64,000 bases of DNA from Paenibacillus sp. (GCA_031181325.1 JAPSKX010000002.1:1-64000), one strand, 5' to 3'. Numbered from the stretch's first letter, positions 25,784 through 35,103 are shown. Notes: a model not told the origin generated them from the letters alone. Translations and numbers: made by a program.

Positions 25784-27507
25784 AACGGAATGCGGCGTTC
25801 ATCGCGCGTTATCTGCTTCGGCAGAAATGGTATTATTCGTTATCGGGCTTGGTAACGATCGGCTTGGTTACGGTCGGCTTGGCCATGACGGCCATGCAGC
25901 AAGTCGTCATCGACGATCTGTTCCGGCAGGGCCGCTACGAGCTGTTCGTCCCGGTCGTCCTCGCCTTCGCCGGACTCGTCTTCGCGAACAGTCTCTTCTA
26001 TTGGGCGACCTATTGGCTGCTCGCGAGGAACGAATTCCAGGCGAGAACGGAGATCGCGAGCGACGTGATCTCCGCGCTGCATCGCACGCCGATCGGCACG
26101 CTGCAGAAAGAACGATCCGGTCGCTACTTGCAGCTAATCACGCGCGATGCGTCTCATGTCGCCTTCAGCATCTGCAAGACGTTCGTCGTCAGCGGGCTCG
26201 GCCACATCGTCCGCATCGCCATGCTGGCGACGTATATCGGATTCGCCAGCCCCGTCATCCTGGGGTCCGTCGTAGCGCTCAGCGTCGCATACTTCTTCAT
26301 GGCTCGCTATTTCAGTCCGAAAGCGAAGTCCGCGGCGAAGGAGGTGCAGGAGTCGCGAGCCGCGCTATTGGTTCAGATCGAGGAAAGCATATCCGCCTCG
26401 CGGGAGATTATCGCTTTCCATCGCACCAAGTGGGAGCAGCGGATGTATCTCCTTCGGTTCGACCGTTATTTCGATAAGGTGATGGCCGAAGGACGGATGC
26501 AGAATAAGCAGCTGGCCGCCGGCGAGCCGATCAAATGGGCGATCCAGTGGATCATGCTCTTGATCGGCGGGTACATGGTCATCCGAGGAGAAATCGCCGT
26601 GGGCGTGTTCGTCGTGACGATTCAGTTCGCTTCGAATCTGATGAACGCCATTAATTTCTTGTTCAAGTTCGTGCTCGGCTTGTCCGGCACGATGGCATCC
26701 GTCGAACGGCTCCGGGAGGCGATGGAGGGGGAGACGATCGACGACGGGGCGGAGACGATACTAGGTCCGATCGAACGTCTCGCCTTGCGTCGCGTCGACT
26801 TCCGATACGGCGAGGAATTCCGGCAAGTACTGAACGGCGTGACGCTGGACATCCCGATCGGCAAGAAGTCGGCGTTCGTCGGATCGAGCGGCGGGGGGAA
26901 GTCGACGATCGCGCAGCTGCTCGTCCGGTTCTTCCAGCCGCAATCGGGGGACATCGTCGTGAACGGGACTCCCTTGCATCGAATCCGGCGCCTGGATTGG
27001 TCGGGGCGCGTCGGCGTCGTGTTCCAAGAGCCGTACTTGTTTCCCGATACGATCCGCAACAACCTTCGGTTCGGGAGGGAAGAGATCGCGGATCTCGACA
27101 TCGCCCTGATGTGCAAGCGCATGTTGATTCACGACTTCATCCAGTCGCTTCCGGAAGGGTACGATACGGAGGTCGGAGAACGGGGAATTCTGTTGTCCGG
27201 GGGCCAGAGACAACGAATCGCGCTTGCGCGGGAGCTGCTCGGCCATCCGGAGCTGCTCATTCTCGACGAAGCGACCTCCGCGCTCGACCAGCATTCGGAA
27301 CGACTCATTCAGGAGAGCATCGACGAGATCCGACAGGGCAAGACGACCGTCATGATCGCGCATCGGCTTTCGACCGTCCGGAATGCGGACGTCATCTTCG
27401 TCATGGAGGAAGGGAAAGTCGTCGAAGAAGGGAGTCACGAACAACTGGTCGCGAGGTCCGGCCTGTACAACCGGCTTGTCGCCGCGCAGCAAGCGGGGGC
27501 CTCATAG
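25780..27507 (+). CDS. ABC exporter half-transporter (type IV, TMD-NBD), second subunit
   Basis: A 575-residue partner of the preceding protein: six membrane helices, then NBD with Walker A GSSGGGKST, signature LSGGQRQR, Walker B LILDEATSALD and H-loop IAHRLS. Both NBDs keep the catalytic glutamate, unlike many heterodimeric exporters in which one site is degenerate. Start ATG 25780 overlaps the upstream stop. The gene is followed at once by an SLH-domain remnant. Confidence 0.88.
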   Translation: MKRNAAFIARYLLRQKWYYSLSGLVTIGLVTVGLAMTAMQQVVIDDLFRQGRYELFVPVVLAFAGLVFANSLFYWATYWLLARNEFQARTEIASDVISALHRTPIGTLQKERSGRYLQLITRDASHVAFSICKTFVVSGLGHIVRIAMLATYIGFASPVILGSVVALSVAYFFMARYFSPKAKSAAKEVQESRAALLVQIEESISASREIIAFHRTKWEQRMYLLRFDRYFDKVMAEGRMQNKQLAAGEPIKWAIQWIMLLIGGYMVIRGEIAVGVFVVTIQFASNLMNAINFLFKFVLGLSGTMASVERLREAMEGETIDDGAETILGPIERLALRRVDFRYGEEFRQVLNGVTLDIPIGKKSAFVGSSGGGKSTIAQLLVRFFQPQSGDIVVNGTPLHRIRRLDWSGRVGVVFQEPYLFPDTIRNNLRFGREEIADLDIALMCKRMLIHDFIQSLPEGYDTEVGERGILLSGGQRQRIALARELLGHPELLILDEATSALDQHSERLIQESIDEIRQGKTTVMIAHRLSTVRNADVIFVMEEGKVVEEGSHEQLVARSGLYNRLVAAQQAGAS

Positions 27508-27529
27508 CGTAGAACAAAACCTCCGTCGG

Positions 27530-27790
27530 GTCCGTCCCGGGTGGGCGCGGACGGCGATCCATACGGGCGCGGCAGGGGGATTGCTTCATGGCTATCCGGA
27601 CGGGACGTTCCTGCCGCAGCATACGATCAGCCGGGTCGAGATGGCGGCGATGCTTGCCAAGGCGTTGCAGCTAGAATCGGCCGATCCGGCGGCTCTGCCC
27701 TTCTCCGATCGCGCGAATATTCCGGCTTGGGGACATCCTTATGTGGCGGCTGTCGTGATGCTGCGGATTTGGAAAAGGCTGTACTATTAA
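27530..27790 (+). pseudogene. Remnant of an SLH-domain protein
   Basis: From about 27530 to the stop at 27790 the frame encodes an SLH domain, WARTAIHTGAAGGLLHGYPD-GTF...ISRVEMAAMLAKAL, and the first half of a second one, FSDRANIPAWGHPYVAAVV. There is no start codon or ribosome site: upstream the frame only continues inside the ABC gene out of frame, and the second SLH motif breaks off after about 20 residues. I read this as the truncated tail of a surface-protein gene. Confidence 0.7.
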
Positions 27791-27816
27791 TCTATATCTA
27801 CATTGGTATAATGTGG

Positions 27817-27846
27817 TTGTTCTGCATGGGGAGGGACCTATATAAT
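27817..27846 (+). promoter_or_regulatory. Candidate sigma-A promoter of the histidine kinase gene
   Basis: TTGTTC (27817-27822), an 18-base spacer and a perfect TATAAT (27841-27846), 72 bases before the start codon. A second TATAAT lies at 27807-27812. Confidence 0.5.
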
Positions 27847-27917
27847 GGGATACGATTCGTTGTTCCTGTTATATAGGTTTTTTTCAATCCACTTCCTAAC
27901 GACAAAGGACCCTCCTC

Positions 27918-29642
27918 ATGCAAACGACAATCGAACTCGTTGTTATGATCGCTTCGGTGCTGATGACGTGCATCATTCTGATCTCCGTATATGGATTCAG
28001 GAAAGAACGAGGGGTGAAGTATTTACTAGGGGTGATCGGTTGCCGGATCGTCTACTCCAGCGGAGTGATATTGGAGAAAAGCAGCATAGAGTTAGCGGAT
28101 AAACTCATTTTCCGAAATCTGCATCAAACGGCCCTGAATCTCATGGTTCCTTTCTTCCTATTGTTCACCCTCGAGCTCATCGGTCGCGACAAGCTTCTAA
28201 GACCTCCATGGAAGTACGCGATCTTCCTGTCGTTCGGGCTTTGGTCATCGCTCATGTGGCTCGACTCGGAGATCCATATGACGTACCGTTCCATCGAACT
28301 GATCGGAGGCCAGCTGGTCGCCTCCAAGACGATGTATTCCATTTCGTTCGCCATGGTCTGTTATTGCATCATCGGCTTGTGCTTTTATTTCTTGTTTCAC
28401 TATATACGGAATATCCGCGGCGACTTGCGGAAGCCGATCATGCTTGTTTTGTTTTTCGCTTCTTTCTCCGTCGTCTTCGAGATCGTTCGATTCGCGAATC
28501 CGATGTGGTCGCCGTGGCTCTTGTCGCTTTCGGTGTACTGCGGCTTTTTCGGGATGATCATGCTGGTTATCGTTTTGCGATTCAAGTTTTTTTCCATCGT
28601 GCCTTTCGCTAGAACGATGGTGCTCGATACCCTGCATGAGGGTATCTTAATCGCGAACGCTTCGGGCGTAGTCATCGATCATAATAAACAAGCCTCCGCT
28701 TGGTTTGCGGAGCTTGGTCATCCCGCGATCTCCGGCCGGCCGCTCAAGGAAGTGCTCGCGCGCTGGCCGAGCTGGTACGCGATATGCGAGTCCATGGAGC
28801 AGGGCAATGTCGAGATCGAAGCGCGGCCGGACGGCGAAAGAAGAATGTACAGCGTGAACGTGTACCCGCTGCATACGCAGCGGAAGCAGAGGCAGGGCGT
28901 GATTTCGCTCATTTTCGATATAACGGAGAAGCAGCAGCATCTGGAGCGGATCGCCCAGCTGAGTCGATTGAAGGATCAACTCGTGACGATCGTATCGCAC
29001 GATATCCGTTCTCCGTTGGCGCTGCAGTCCCAGCTCGTCGAATTGCTGGAGGAAGATCGGGAGCGCTTCGCGTCGGATCATCGGGAAATCATCGAGCTGC
29101 TGAGCCACCATACGCGCAATACGCTCGGCATGACGACGAATTTGTTGGCGTGGTTTCGCGGCCAGAGGGAAGACATGGCGCTGCGTCCGCTGACGTTGGA
29201 GTTATCCGAGGTGGTGGAGGAGTGCTGCCACGCGCTGTCGATTCAAGGCGAGATGAAGCGGATTCGGGTGAGGAACGGCATTGCCCGAGGCACTCGGGTG
29301 TACGCGGATCGAGAGGCGCTCGGATTAATCATTCGAAATCTGTTATCCAACGCTCTTAAATTTACCGGAGTCGGCGGCGACGTCCGAGTCGACGCCGAGC
29401 GTTCCGGGGATTGGGTCACCGTCGCCGTTCGCGATAACGGGGTAGGCATGACCGAGGAGCAGGTTCGTCGGCTGTCCGACGAGACGGAGCCGGGCTCCTT
29501 GCCCGGCACCTTGGGGGAGGAAGGAACGGGCCTGGGCTTGATCGTCAGCCGTCAATTCGTCCGAAAAAGCGGAGGAAGCCTATGGGCGGAAAGCACATCG
29601 GGCGAAGGCAGCGCATTTTATTTCACCGTTAAGGGGGGATGA
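27918..29642 (+). CDS. Sensor histidine kinase with N-terminal 7TM domain and PAS domain
   Basis: A 574-residue kinase: seven hydrophobic helices in the first about 225 residues (HisK_N 7TM type), PAS domain (LDTLHEGILIANASGVVIDHN, about residues 235-345), HisKA with phospho-accepting His361 in IVSHDIRSPL, and HATPase_c with N box NLLSNALKF, G1 DNGVGM and G2 GTGLGL. AAAGGA lies about 10 bases before ATG 27918. The gene for its expected regulator follows directly but is broken (29647-30016), so this kinase appears to be an orphan or to signal to another regulator. Confidence 0.88.
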   Translation: MQTTIELVVMIASVLMTCIILISVYGFRKERGVKYLLGVIGCRIVYSSGVILEKSSIELADKLIFRNLHQTALNLMVPFFLLFTLELIGRDKLLRPPWKYAIFLSFGLWSSLMWLDSEIHMTYRSIELIGGQLVASKTMYSISFAMVCYCIIGLCFYFLFHYIRNIRGDLRKPIMLVLFFASFSVVFEIVRFANPMWSPWLLSLSVYCGFFGMIMLVIVLRFKFFSIVPFARTMVLDTLHEGILIANASGVVIDHNKQASAWFAELGHPAISGRPLKEVLARWPSWYAICESMEQGNVEIEARPDGERRMYSVNVYPLHTQRKQRQGVISLIFDITEKQQHLERIAQLSRLKDQLVTIVSHDIRSPLALQSQLVELLEEDRERFASDHREIIELLSHHTRNTLGMTTNLLAWFRGQREDMALRPLTLELSEVVEECCHALSIQGEMKRIRVRNGIARGTRVYADREALGLIIRNLLSNALKFTGVGGDVRVDAERSGDWVTVAVRDNGVGMTEEQVRRLSDETEPGSLPGTLGEEGTGLGLIVSRQFVRKSGGSLWAESTSGEGSAFYFTVKGG

Positions 29643-29646
29643 CGCG

Positions 29647-30016
29647 ATGAAGGTCATGATCGTCGACGATGAATCGGCCATGCTGCTGGCGATGGAACGA
29701 ATGTTGTCGAACATCCAAGACGTCGAACTCGTCGGGAGCTTTCGGCATGCGGCGGAGGCGTTGGACGGCCAGACGATCGCAAGAGCGATGCAGAAGCGCA
29801 GCGTCTCCCCCCGACGACCTCGCGGCGGAGGACACCGTGGATGCGGAGGGGTCTATCGCCCCGCCGTTGGCCGCGCCGCTGACCTCGCGGGAGAAGGAAG
29901 TGCTGCAGGGCATCGCCGCCGGATGGTCCGACGATGAAATCGCGGAACGTCTGCAGATCAGCCTGAGCACGGCGAAGGTTACCCGGGCGCAGCAGCTCTC
30001 TTTGCTGGAGGAGTAA
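29647..30016 (+). pseudogene. Decayed LuxR-type response regulator
   Basis: A good ribosome site and ATG 29647 start a receiver domain in frame 1 (MKVMIVDDESAMLLAMERML...AEALD), which jumps directly to the receiver's last helix (QTIARAMQKRS): about 75 residues including the phospho-acceptor Asp are missing. The frame then shifts by one base near 29800, and the LuxR HTH continues in frame 2 (LTSREKEVLQGIAAGWSDDEIAERLQISLSTAKV). There a second internal loss removes the end of the recognition region before TRAQQLSLLEE and the stop at 30016. Two deletions plus a frameshift make this a true pseudogene rather than a sequencing error. Confidence 0.8.
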
Positions 30017-30049
30017 CATGTTAAGAGTAAAAGTCATATACGAGACGGA

Positions 30050-30448
30050 GTGACGTCATTGAAGCGGACAACCTTTTGGGGGAAAGACGAGAACGACGAA
30101 CGGTTGGTGCAGCAGATCCTGGAAGGGAAGAAGACGGCGACCTGCACGCCGAAGTGTTGGTACGACGCGCTTCCGGAAGAGATCGCGGAGCCGGGCGAGC
30201 GAATCGAGGTATTCAGTAAAAAGGGCGCGTACATGTGCACGATCGAAATTACGGATAAGTATGAGGTTCCATTCGGAAACATCGACGAGAAAACGGTGAA
30301 GGGCGAAAACTCGCCGAGTTACGAAGCGTTCCGCAACGATCATATCCATGCATGGGAAGAGGACTTGCGAAGAGAAGGATACCGGTTGGACGATTCCACG
30401 ATGATCGTGGTAGAGCATTTCAGGTTGATTCGCGAAGCGGAGCATTGA
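30050..30448 (+). CDS. ASCH-domain protein
   Basis: A 132-residue protein with the ASCH fold signature (FWGKDENDERLVQQILEGKKTAT near the N-terminus; GERIEVFSKKGAYMCTIEITD in the middle). ASCH domains are small RNA-binding-like beta barrels related to PUA domains; some hydrolyse modified nucleosides, but specific function here is unknown. The start is GTG 30050 or TTG 30059; GGAG at 30047-30050 fits neither perfectly, and GTG is given as the longer option. Confidence 0.75.
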   Translation: MTSLKRTTFWGKDENDERLVQQILEGKKTATCTPKCWYDALPEEIAEPGERIEVFSKKGAYMCTIEITDKYEVPFGNIDEKTVKGENSPSYEAFRNDHIHAWEEDLRREGYRLDDSTMIVVEHFRLIREAEH

Positions 30449-30563
30449 TTCATGCGAAGACCCCGCCCAACGTGTTCCCGACGAAAACCATTGAATCATT
30501 CCGCGCAGATCGGCTGCGGAAATATGGTATAATGGAACAAATGTTTGGGGTCGGCGGTGGAGC

Positions 30564-32873
30564 ATGGTCACAAGAGTAAACGTATCCGTCAGGGCGCTGG
30601 TCGAATATGCGTATCGCGGCGGCAGCATCGACGAGAGCTTTCGGGCGACGGCTTCCCTTCAGGAGGGAACGAAGGCGCATCAGCGCGTCCAAGGGGAATA
30701 CGGGGAGCAGGATCGGAAGGAAGTGCAGCTCGAAGGGGAGTTCGTCTACGAGGAGCTGACGTTCGCGGTCGAGGGACGCTGCGACGGATTGCTGCTCGCA
30801 GAAGACGGCGAAGCGACGATCGACGAGATTAAGTCGACGGCTTCGCCGTTGTCGGCGATCGAGGAGCATTCGCATCCCGCGCATTGGGGCCAGGCGTTGT
30901 GCTACGCCTACCTGTACGCGGCGCGGGAAGGTCTCGAGACGTTGAACGTCCGGCTGACGTACGTGCAGCTGCCGACGATGGAGGAGAAGCGGTTCGTCCG
31001 CCGCGTAGATGGTACGGAGCTGGAACGTACGATGCGGGAGCTGGCCAAGGCGTATGCGCCTTTCGCCAGGGTGCAGCTGCGTCATCGCGAGGCGCGCGAT
31101 CGCAGCTGTAAGGCGTTGACGTTCCCGTATGCATCTTATCGGCAGGGGCAGCGTAAGCTGGCCGGAGCCGTCTATAAGTCGATCGTCGATCGGAAGCGGC
31201 TGTTCGCGAAGGCGCCGACCGGTACGGGCAAGACGATCTCGACGCTGTTCCCCGCCGTGAAGGCGATCGGGGAAGGGGAATTGGATCGCGTGTTGTACCT
31301 CACGGCCAGAACGACGACCCGGTCGGCTGCGGAGGAAGCGCTGGCGCGGATGGAAGCGAACGGGCTGACGCTCCGTTCGGCGACGCTGACGGCGAAGGAG
31401 AAGATTTGCTTCCAAGAGCAGCCACGCTGCCGGAAGGAGCATTGCGAATACGCCGACGGCTACTACGACCGCATTAACGAGGCGATGCTCGACCTGCTGT
31501 CGAACGAGACGAGACTGACGCGGGACGTATTCGAGACGTACGCCCGCAAGCACCGGGTCTGTCCGTTCGAGTTTTCGCTCGACGCCGCGTATACGGCCGA
31601 CGCGGTCGTCTGCGATTACAACTACATCTACGACCCGCGGATCGCCTTCAAGCGCGTGCCGGAAGAAGCGAAGCGCCGGACCGCGTTGCTGGTGGACGAG
31701 GCTCACAATCTCGTCGACCGCGGAAGGGAGATGTTTTCCGCCGAGCTCGCGAAGGCGTCGTTCTTGCAGCTGTACCGGCTGCACAAGAAGGACGGCGTCG
31801 GAGCCGCTGCGAAGACGGTCAACGACTTCTTCCTCGCGTATCGGAAGGCCGCGGGGGAGCGGCGAAGAATCGTGACCGAGCGGTATCCGGAGGAGCTGCC
31901 CCCGCTCGTGGAACGCTTCCGCGACGAGGCGGAACGCGCGCTTGCGAGCGGTCGTCCCGGCGGCGAAGAGGAGCCGACGCTGATGCTGGATACGTACTTC
32001 GCGGCGGTAAGCTTCCTGCGCGTCCTCGAACGGTACAGCGAAGCTTACATCACTTATGCGGAAGCGGAGAAGACGGATGTTCGGATGAAGCTGTTTTGCC
32101 TGGACCCCTCCGCTTCTCTTCGCGGCATGGGCAAGGGGTACCGCGCGCAGGTGTACTTCTCCGCGACGCTCTCGCCGCTCTCGTACTACCGGGAGACGTT
32201 GGGCGGGGAGGAAGAGGACTATGCGTTGGCGGTTCCGTCCCCGTTCCTTCGGGAGCAGTTGGAGGTACAGGTGCTGCCCGTATCGACCCGCTTTCGGGAT
32301 CGAGAGCGAACCAAGGCGCCGATCGCCGCGGCGATCCGTCGCATGATCGAGGCGCTGCGCGGCAATGCGCTCGTGTTCTTCCCGTCCTACGACTATCTGT
32401 TAGGCGTCTTGGAAGCGTTCGAGGCAGACGGGCCTATCGAAGCTCGCATCCTTGTGCAGCGAAGCGGCATGAGCGAGGAGGAACGCGAATCGTTCCTCGC
32501 GGCGTTCCAAGCGGGAGGCGAGCGGAGCACGGTCGCTTTCGCCGTCATGGGCGGCATCTTCTCCGAAGGCGTCGATCTCGTCGGCGAACGGCTTACGGGC
32601 GTCGCGATCGTCGGCGTCGGCTTGCCGCAGATGGGCTTGGAGCGGGATGCGATTAAGTCCTACTTCGATCGGACCGGCCGGAACGGCTTCGACTTCGCAT
32701 ACGTATACCCCGGCATGACGAAGGTGCTGCAGGCCGGGGGACGGCTGATCCGAACGGAAGAGGATCGAGGCGTGCTTCTGCTCGTGGACGATCGTTTTCT
32801 ACGCCCGCACTACCAGCGGCTGTTGCCGGAGGAGTGGAAGTCGCACGCCGTTCTTGAACCGGTTTATTTCTGA
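30564..32873 (+). CDS. ATP-dependent DNA helicase (XPD/DinG type) with N-terminal PD-(D/E)XK nuclease domain
   Basis: A 769-residue fusion. Residues 1-about 185 carry a RecB/Cas4-type nuclease signature: His39 in EGTKAHQ, Asp74 in GRCDGLLL, Glu88 and Lys90 in DEIK, and Gln110/Tyr114 in GQALCYAY. From about residue 190 an XPD/DinG superfamily-2 helicase follows: Walker A KAPTGTGKT, four cysteines for an iron-sulfur cluster (KICFQEQPRC-RKEHC ... VCPFE), DEAH box LLVDEAHNL, and C-terminal motifs SATLSPL, GGIFSEGVDL and GRLIR. This suggests a 5'-3' helicase coupled to a nuclease, acting in DNA repair or recombination. ATG 30564 follows GGTGGAG. It is monocistronic or cotranscribed with the small gene at 32895. 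Confidence 0.88.
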   Translation: MVTRVNVSVRALVEYAYRGGSIDESFRATASLQEGTKAHQRVQGEYGEQDRKEVQLEGEFVYEELTFAVEGRCDGLLLAEDGEATIDEIKSTASPLSAIEEHSHPAHWGQALCYAYLYAAREGLETLNVRLTYVQLPTMEEKRFVRRVDGTELERTMRELAKAYAPFARVQLRHREARDRSCKALTFPYASYRQGQRKLAGAVYKSIVDRKRLFAKAPTGTGKTISTLFPAVKAIGEGELDRVLYLTARTTTRSAAEEALARMEANGLTLRSATLTAKEKICFQEQPRCRKEHCEYADGYYDRINEAMLDLLSNETRLTRDVFETYARKHRVCPFEFSLDAAYTADAVVCDYNYIYDPRIAFKRVPEEAKRRTALLVDEAHNLVDRGREMFSAELAKASFLQLYRLHKKDGVGAAAKTVNDFFLAYRKAAGERRRIVTERYPEELPPLVERFRDEAERALASGRPGGEEEPTLMLDTYFAAVSFLRVLERYSEAYITYAEAEKTDVRMKLFCLDPSASLRGMGKGYRAQVYFSATLSPLSYYRETLGGEEEDYALAVPSPFLREQLEVQVLPVSTRFRDRERTKAPIAAAIRRMIEALRGNALVFFPSYDYLLGVLEAFEADGPIEARILVQRSGMSEEERESFLAAFQAGGERSTVAFAVMGGIFSEGVDLVGERLTGVAIVGVGLPQMGLERDAIKSYFDRTGRNGFDFAYVYPGMTKVLQAGGRLIRTEEDRGVLLLVDDRFLRPHYQRLLPEEWKSHAVLEPVYF

Positions 32874-32894
32874 AAGAGGAGGCTTCGTGAAGAG

Positions 32895-33125
32895 ATGAGA
32901 AGAAGCATGACTTGGCGCAAGAAGCCGAGGTCGAAGTCGACTCGATGGCTGCAAGCGGCGATCATCGGCTTGACCCTCGTCTGCTGCGCGATCGTCGCTC
33001 TGCGTATATTGGGGCTCCCGTTCAGCGTCGTGACCGAGCATTCGGAGGTGCGGGGGGAGCGACAGCCGGTTATGACTCAAGTCGACGCGGGCGACTCGAA
33101 GTTCGAGGTTCGGTGGGGCGAATAA
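32895..33125 (+). CDS. Small single-pass membrane protein, paralogue of 45268
   Basis: A 76-residue protein: basic N-terminus (MTWRKKPRSKSTRW), one membrane helix (about residues 20-42), then a motif LPFSVVTEHSEV and a short polar tail. The gene at 45268 encodes a protein of the same plan (MTWHKKQAPKPMKW ... SPVPIVTEREIPV), so this is a real small gene family. GAGGAGG lies 12 bases before ATG 32895; the second ATG (32907) starts at the MTW shared by both. Function unknown. Confidence 0.7.
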   Translation: MRRSMTWRKKPRSKSTRWLQAAIIGLTLVCCAIVALRILGLPFSVVTEHSEVRGERQPVMTQVDAGDSKFEVRWGE

Positions 33126-33153
33126 CGGGAGCGTTCGGACCGAGACGACTTTT

Positions 33154-33229
33154 TTGCGCGAAGGACGCAAGCGTTTGCGGGTGAAAGCCCGTTGTTTGCG
33201 CGTTGCTGGAATAGCCGCCGCGTTATGAT
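33154..33229 (+). promoter_or_regulatory. ComA-like direct-repeat array and promoter for the ABC exporter gene
   Basis: TTGCGC at 33154, TTGCGG at 33175 and TTGCGC at 33196 are spaced exactly 21 bp. The first has an inverted partner, ACGCAA at 33165-33170, five bases away. TATGAT lies at 33224-33229, exactly 28 bases from the start of the last repeat to the start of the box; no -35 consensus is present at the proper distance, which suits an activator-dependent promoter. The same geometry occurs at 35138-35192 and 40631-40727. Confidence 0.75.
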
Positions 33230-33264
33230 CTCCTTACCGAATTCGTTCGTAAGGAGCGTAACCG

Positions 33265-35103
33265 ATGGGCGCATTTCAACGATTTAAGCCGTATGTGCGA
33301 AAGCAACGGAGCCTCTACATTGTAAGTTTTATCGGCAGTCTCTTTCGTTTCCTCATCCCGCTGGCCGTGCCGCTCGTTATGAAATATTTGTTCGACGAGC
33401 TGTTGCCGAACGAGGCGTTGACGGATGCGGATCGGCTGCGGCAGCTGTTCGTCATCGGGGCGGCCGTGCTCGCCGCGTTCTTCCTCGTGCGGGGGCCGAT
33501 GGAATATGTGAGGCAGTACTTCCTGCATAAGGCGAACAACAACATCGTCAAGGCGCTGCGGGCGGACGCGTTCCGCAAGGTGCATACGCTCGACGCGAAG
33601 TATTTCGCGGACCATAAGAGCGGCGAGATCGGCACGCGGCTTCTCGACGATGTCGAGAAACTGCGAGGGTATATGACCGCGTTGTATTCGAACCTGTGGA
33701 TCGAGCTGACCGTGCTGGCCTTCGTCGTCGGCATGATGCTGACGATGCACGCGAAGCTGACGCTGCTGGCCGTCGCGCTCGTCGGCGCGCAATTCGCCTT
33801 GGCGCATCTATTTTCCAAGCGGCTCAAGCTCGCGACGCAGGAGATGATGAGGGGGCGGTCCGTCTTGAGCGGGTTCATCTTCGAGAAGATTCAAGGCGCC
33901 TTCCTAGCAAAGCTGTTCTCGGCGGAGCGCAAGGATCGAGAAGAGTTGGACCGGCACCTCGCCCGGTACGAACAAGCGACGGATCGGCAGGCGCGCGTGA
34001 ACGCTGCGTCGCTGGCGGTCGTGAACGTCCTGAGCGACGCGACGCCGATCCTCGTCGTGATGTTCGGCAGCCTGCTTATCCTCGACGGTTCGCTGACGCT
34101 CGGCGCCCTGACGGCCTTCTTCGCGTACGTCGATCGGATGCGCAGCCCCGTGTCCGCCCTCGTCGGGGCGTTCCCCGCCATTGCGGAGGGGCGCGTCGCC
34201 ATGGAGAGAGTGTTCGGATTCCTGGAGCAGGAAGCGGCGATCCGGGAGAAGGATTCCCCGCATGCCCTGCGGGAGTTCAAGGACCGAGTCGTATTCCGCG
34301 ACGTCTCGTTCGGATATCGGACCGGACGAGAGATTATCGCCGGCTTATCGTTCACTTTACAGAAAGGGAAGACTTACGCGTTCGTCGGGGAGAGCGGGGG
34401 AGGCAAGAGTACGATTCTCCATCTGTTGACTCGGATGTACGACGCGGACCGCGGCGAAGTGCTGGTCGACGGCAGGAACGTGAAGGATCTGGCGTTATCG
34501 GATCTGCGAAAGCTGACGGGCGTCGCGACGCAGGACAGCTTCCTCTACAGCGCTTCGATCGGGGACAATATCCGAATCGGGAAGCTCGATGCGAGCGACG
34601 AAGAAGTGGTCGCGGCGGCCAAGAAGGCGCATGCGCACGAATTTATCAGCTCGCTGCCGGACGGATACGATACCGAGATCGGCGAGAGAGGCGTGAAGCT
34701 GTCCGGCGGACAGAGACAACGGATCGCGCTGGCGCGCGTGTTTCTGAAGCAGGCTCCGATCCTTCTGTTGGACGAGGCGACGAGCGCGCTGGACAACGAA
34801 AGCGAGAAGCTCGTGCTGCGGTCGATCCGGCGCATCGGCCGCGACGCGACCGTCATTATGATCGCGCATCGGCTCTCTACGGTGCTGCACGCAGATACGA
34901 TCTTCGTCCTGAGAGGCGGCCGGATCGTCGAGAGCGGAAGCCATGACGCATTGATGGAAGCCGGCGGCTATTACCGCGCGCTCTACGCGGAGCAACAATC
35001 CGCGGAGGTTCCCGGCGACGGCCCTTCGACGCACGAACGCCGCCGGCCGTTCCGACCTCGCCCCGAGGCCGCTCGTCCTTCGGAATCCTCCCCCGCGAAG
35101 TAG
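33265..35103 (+). CDS. ABC exporter (TMD-NBD half-transporter), ComA-like regulon member
   Basis: A 612-residue half-transporter: six membrane helices in the first about 310 residues, then NBD with Walker A GESGGGKST, signature LSGGQRQR, Walker B ILLLDEATSALD and H-loop IAHRLS. It probably works as a homodimer, since no partner is adjacent. The C-terminal about 35 residues form an unusual Pro/Arg-rich tail. AAGGAG 8 bases before ATG 33265 fixes the start. Its promoter carries three 21-bp-spaced TTGCGS repeats shared with the adjacent kinase/regulator operon, so export by this protein is probably under that regulator's control. Peptide or lipid export are both possible. Confidence 0.9.
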   Translation: MGAFQRFKPYVRKQRSLYIVSFIGSLFRFLIPLAVPLVMKYLFDELLPNEALTDADRLRQLFVIGAAVLAAFFLVRGPMEYVRQYFLHKANNNIVKALRADAFRKVHTLDAKYFADHKSGEIGTRLLDDVEKLRGYMTALYSNLWIELTVLAFVVGMMLTMHAKLTLLAVALVGAQFALAHLFSKRLKLATQEMMRGRSVLSGFIFEKIQGAFLAKLFSAERKDREELDRHLARYEQATDRQARVNAASLAVVNVLSDATPILVVMFGSLLILDGSLTLGALTAFFAYVDRMRSPVSALVGAFPAIAEGRVAMERVFGFLEQEAAIREKDSPHALREFKDRVVFRDVSFGYRTGREIIAGLSFTLQKGKTYAFVGESGGGKSTILHLLTRMYDADRGEVLVDGRNVKDLALSDLRKLTGVATQDSFLYSASIGDNIRIGKLDASDEEVVAAAKKAHAHEFISSLPDGYDTEIGERGVKLSGGQRQRIALARVFLKQAPILLLDEATSALDNESEKLVLRSIRRIGRDATVIMIAHRLSTVLHADTIFVLRGGRIVESGSHDALMEAGGYYRALYAEQQSAEVPGDGPSTHERRRPFRPRPEAARPSESSPAK

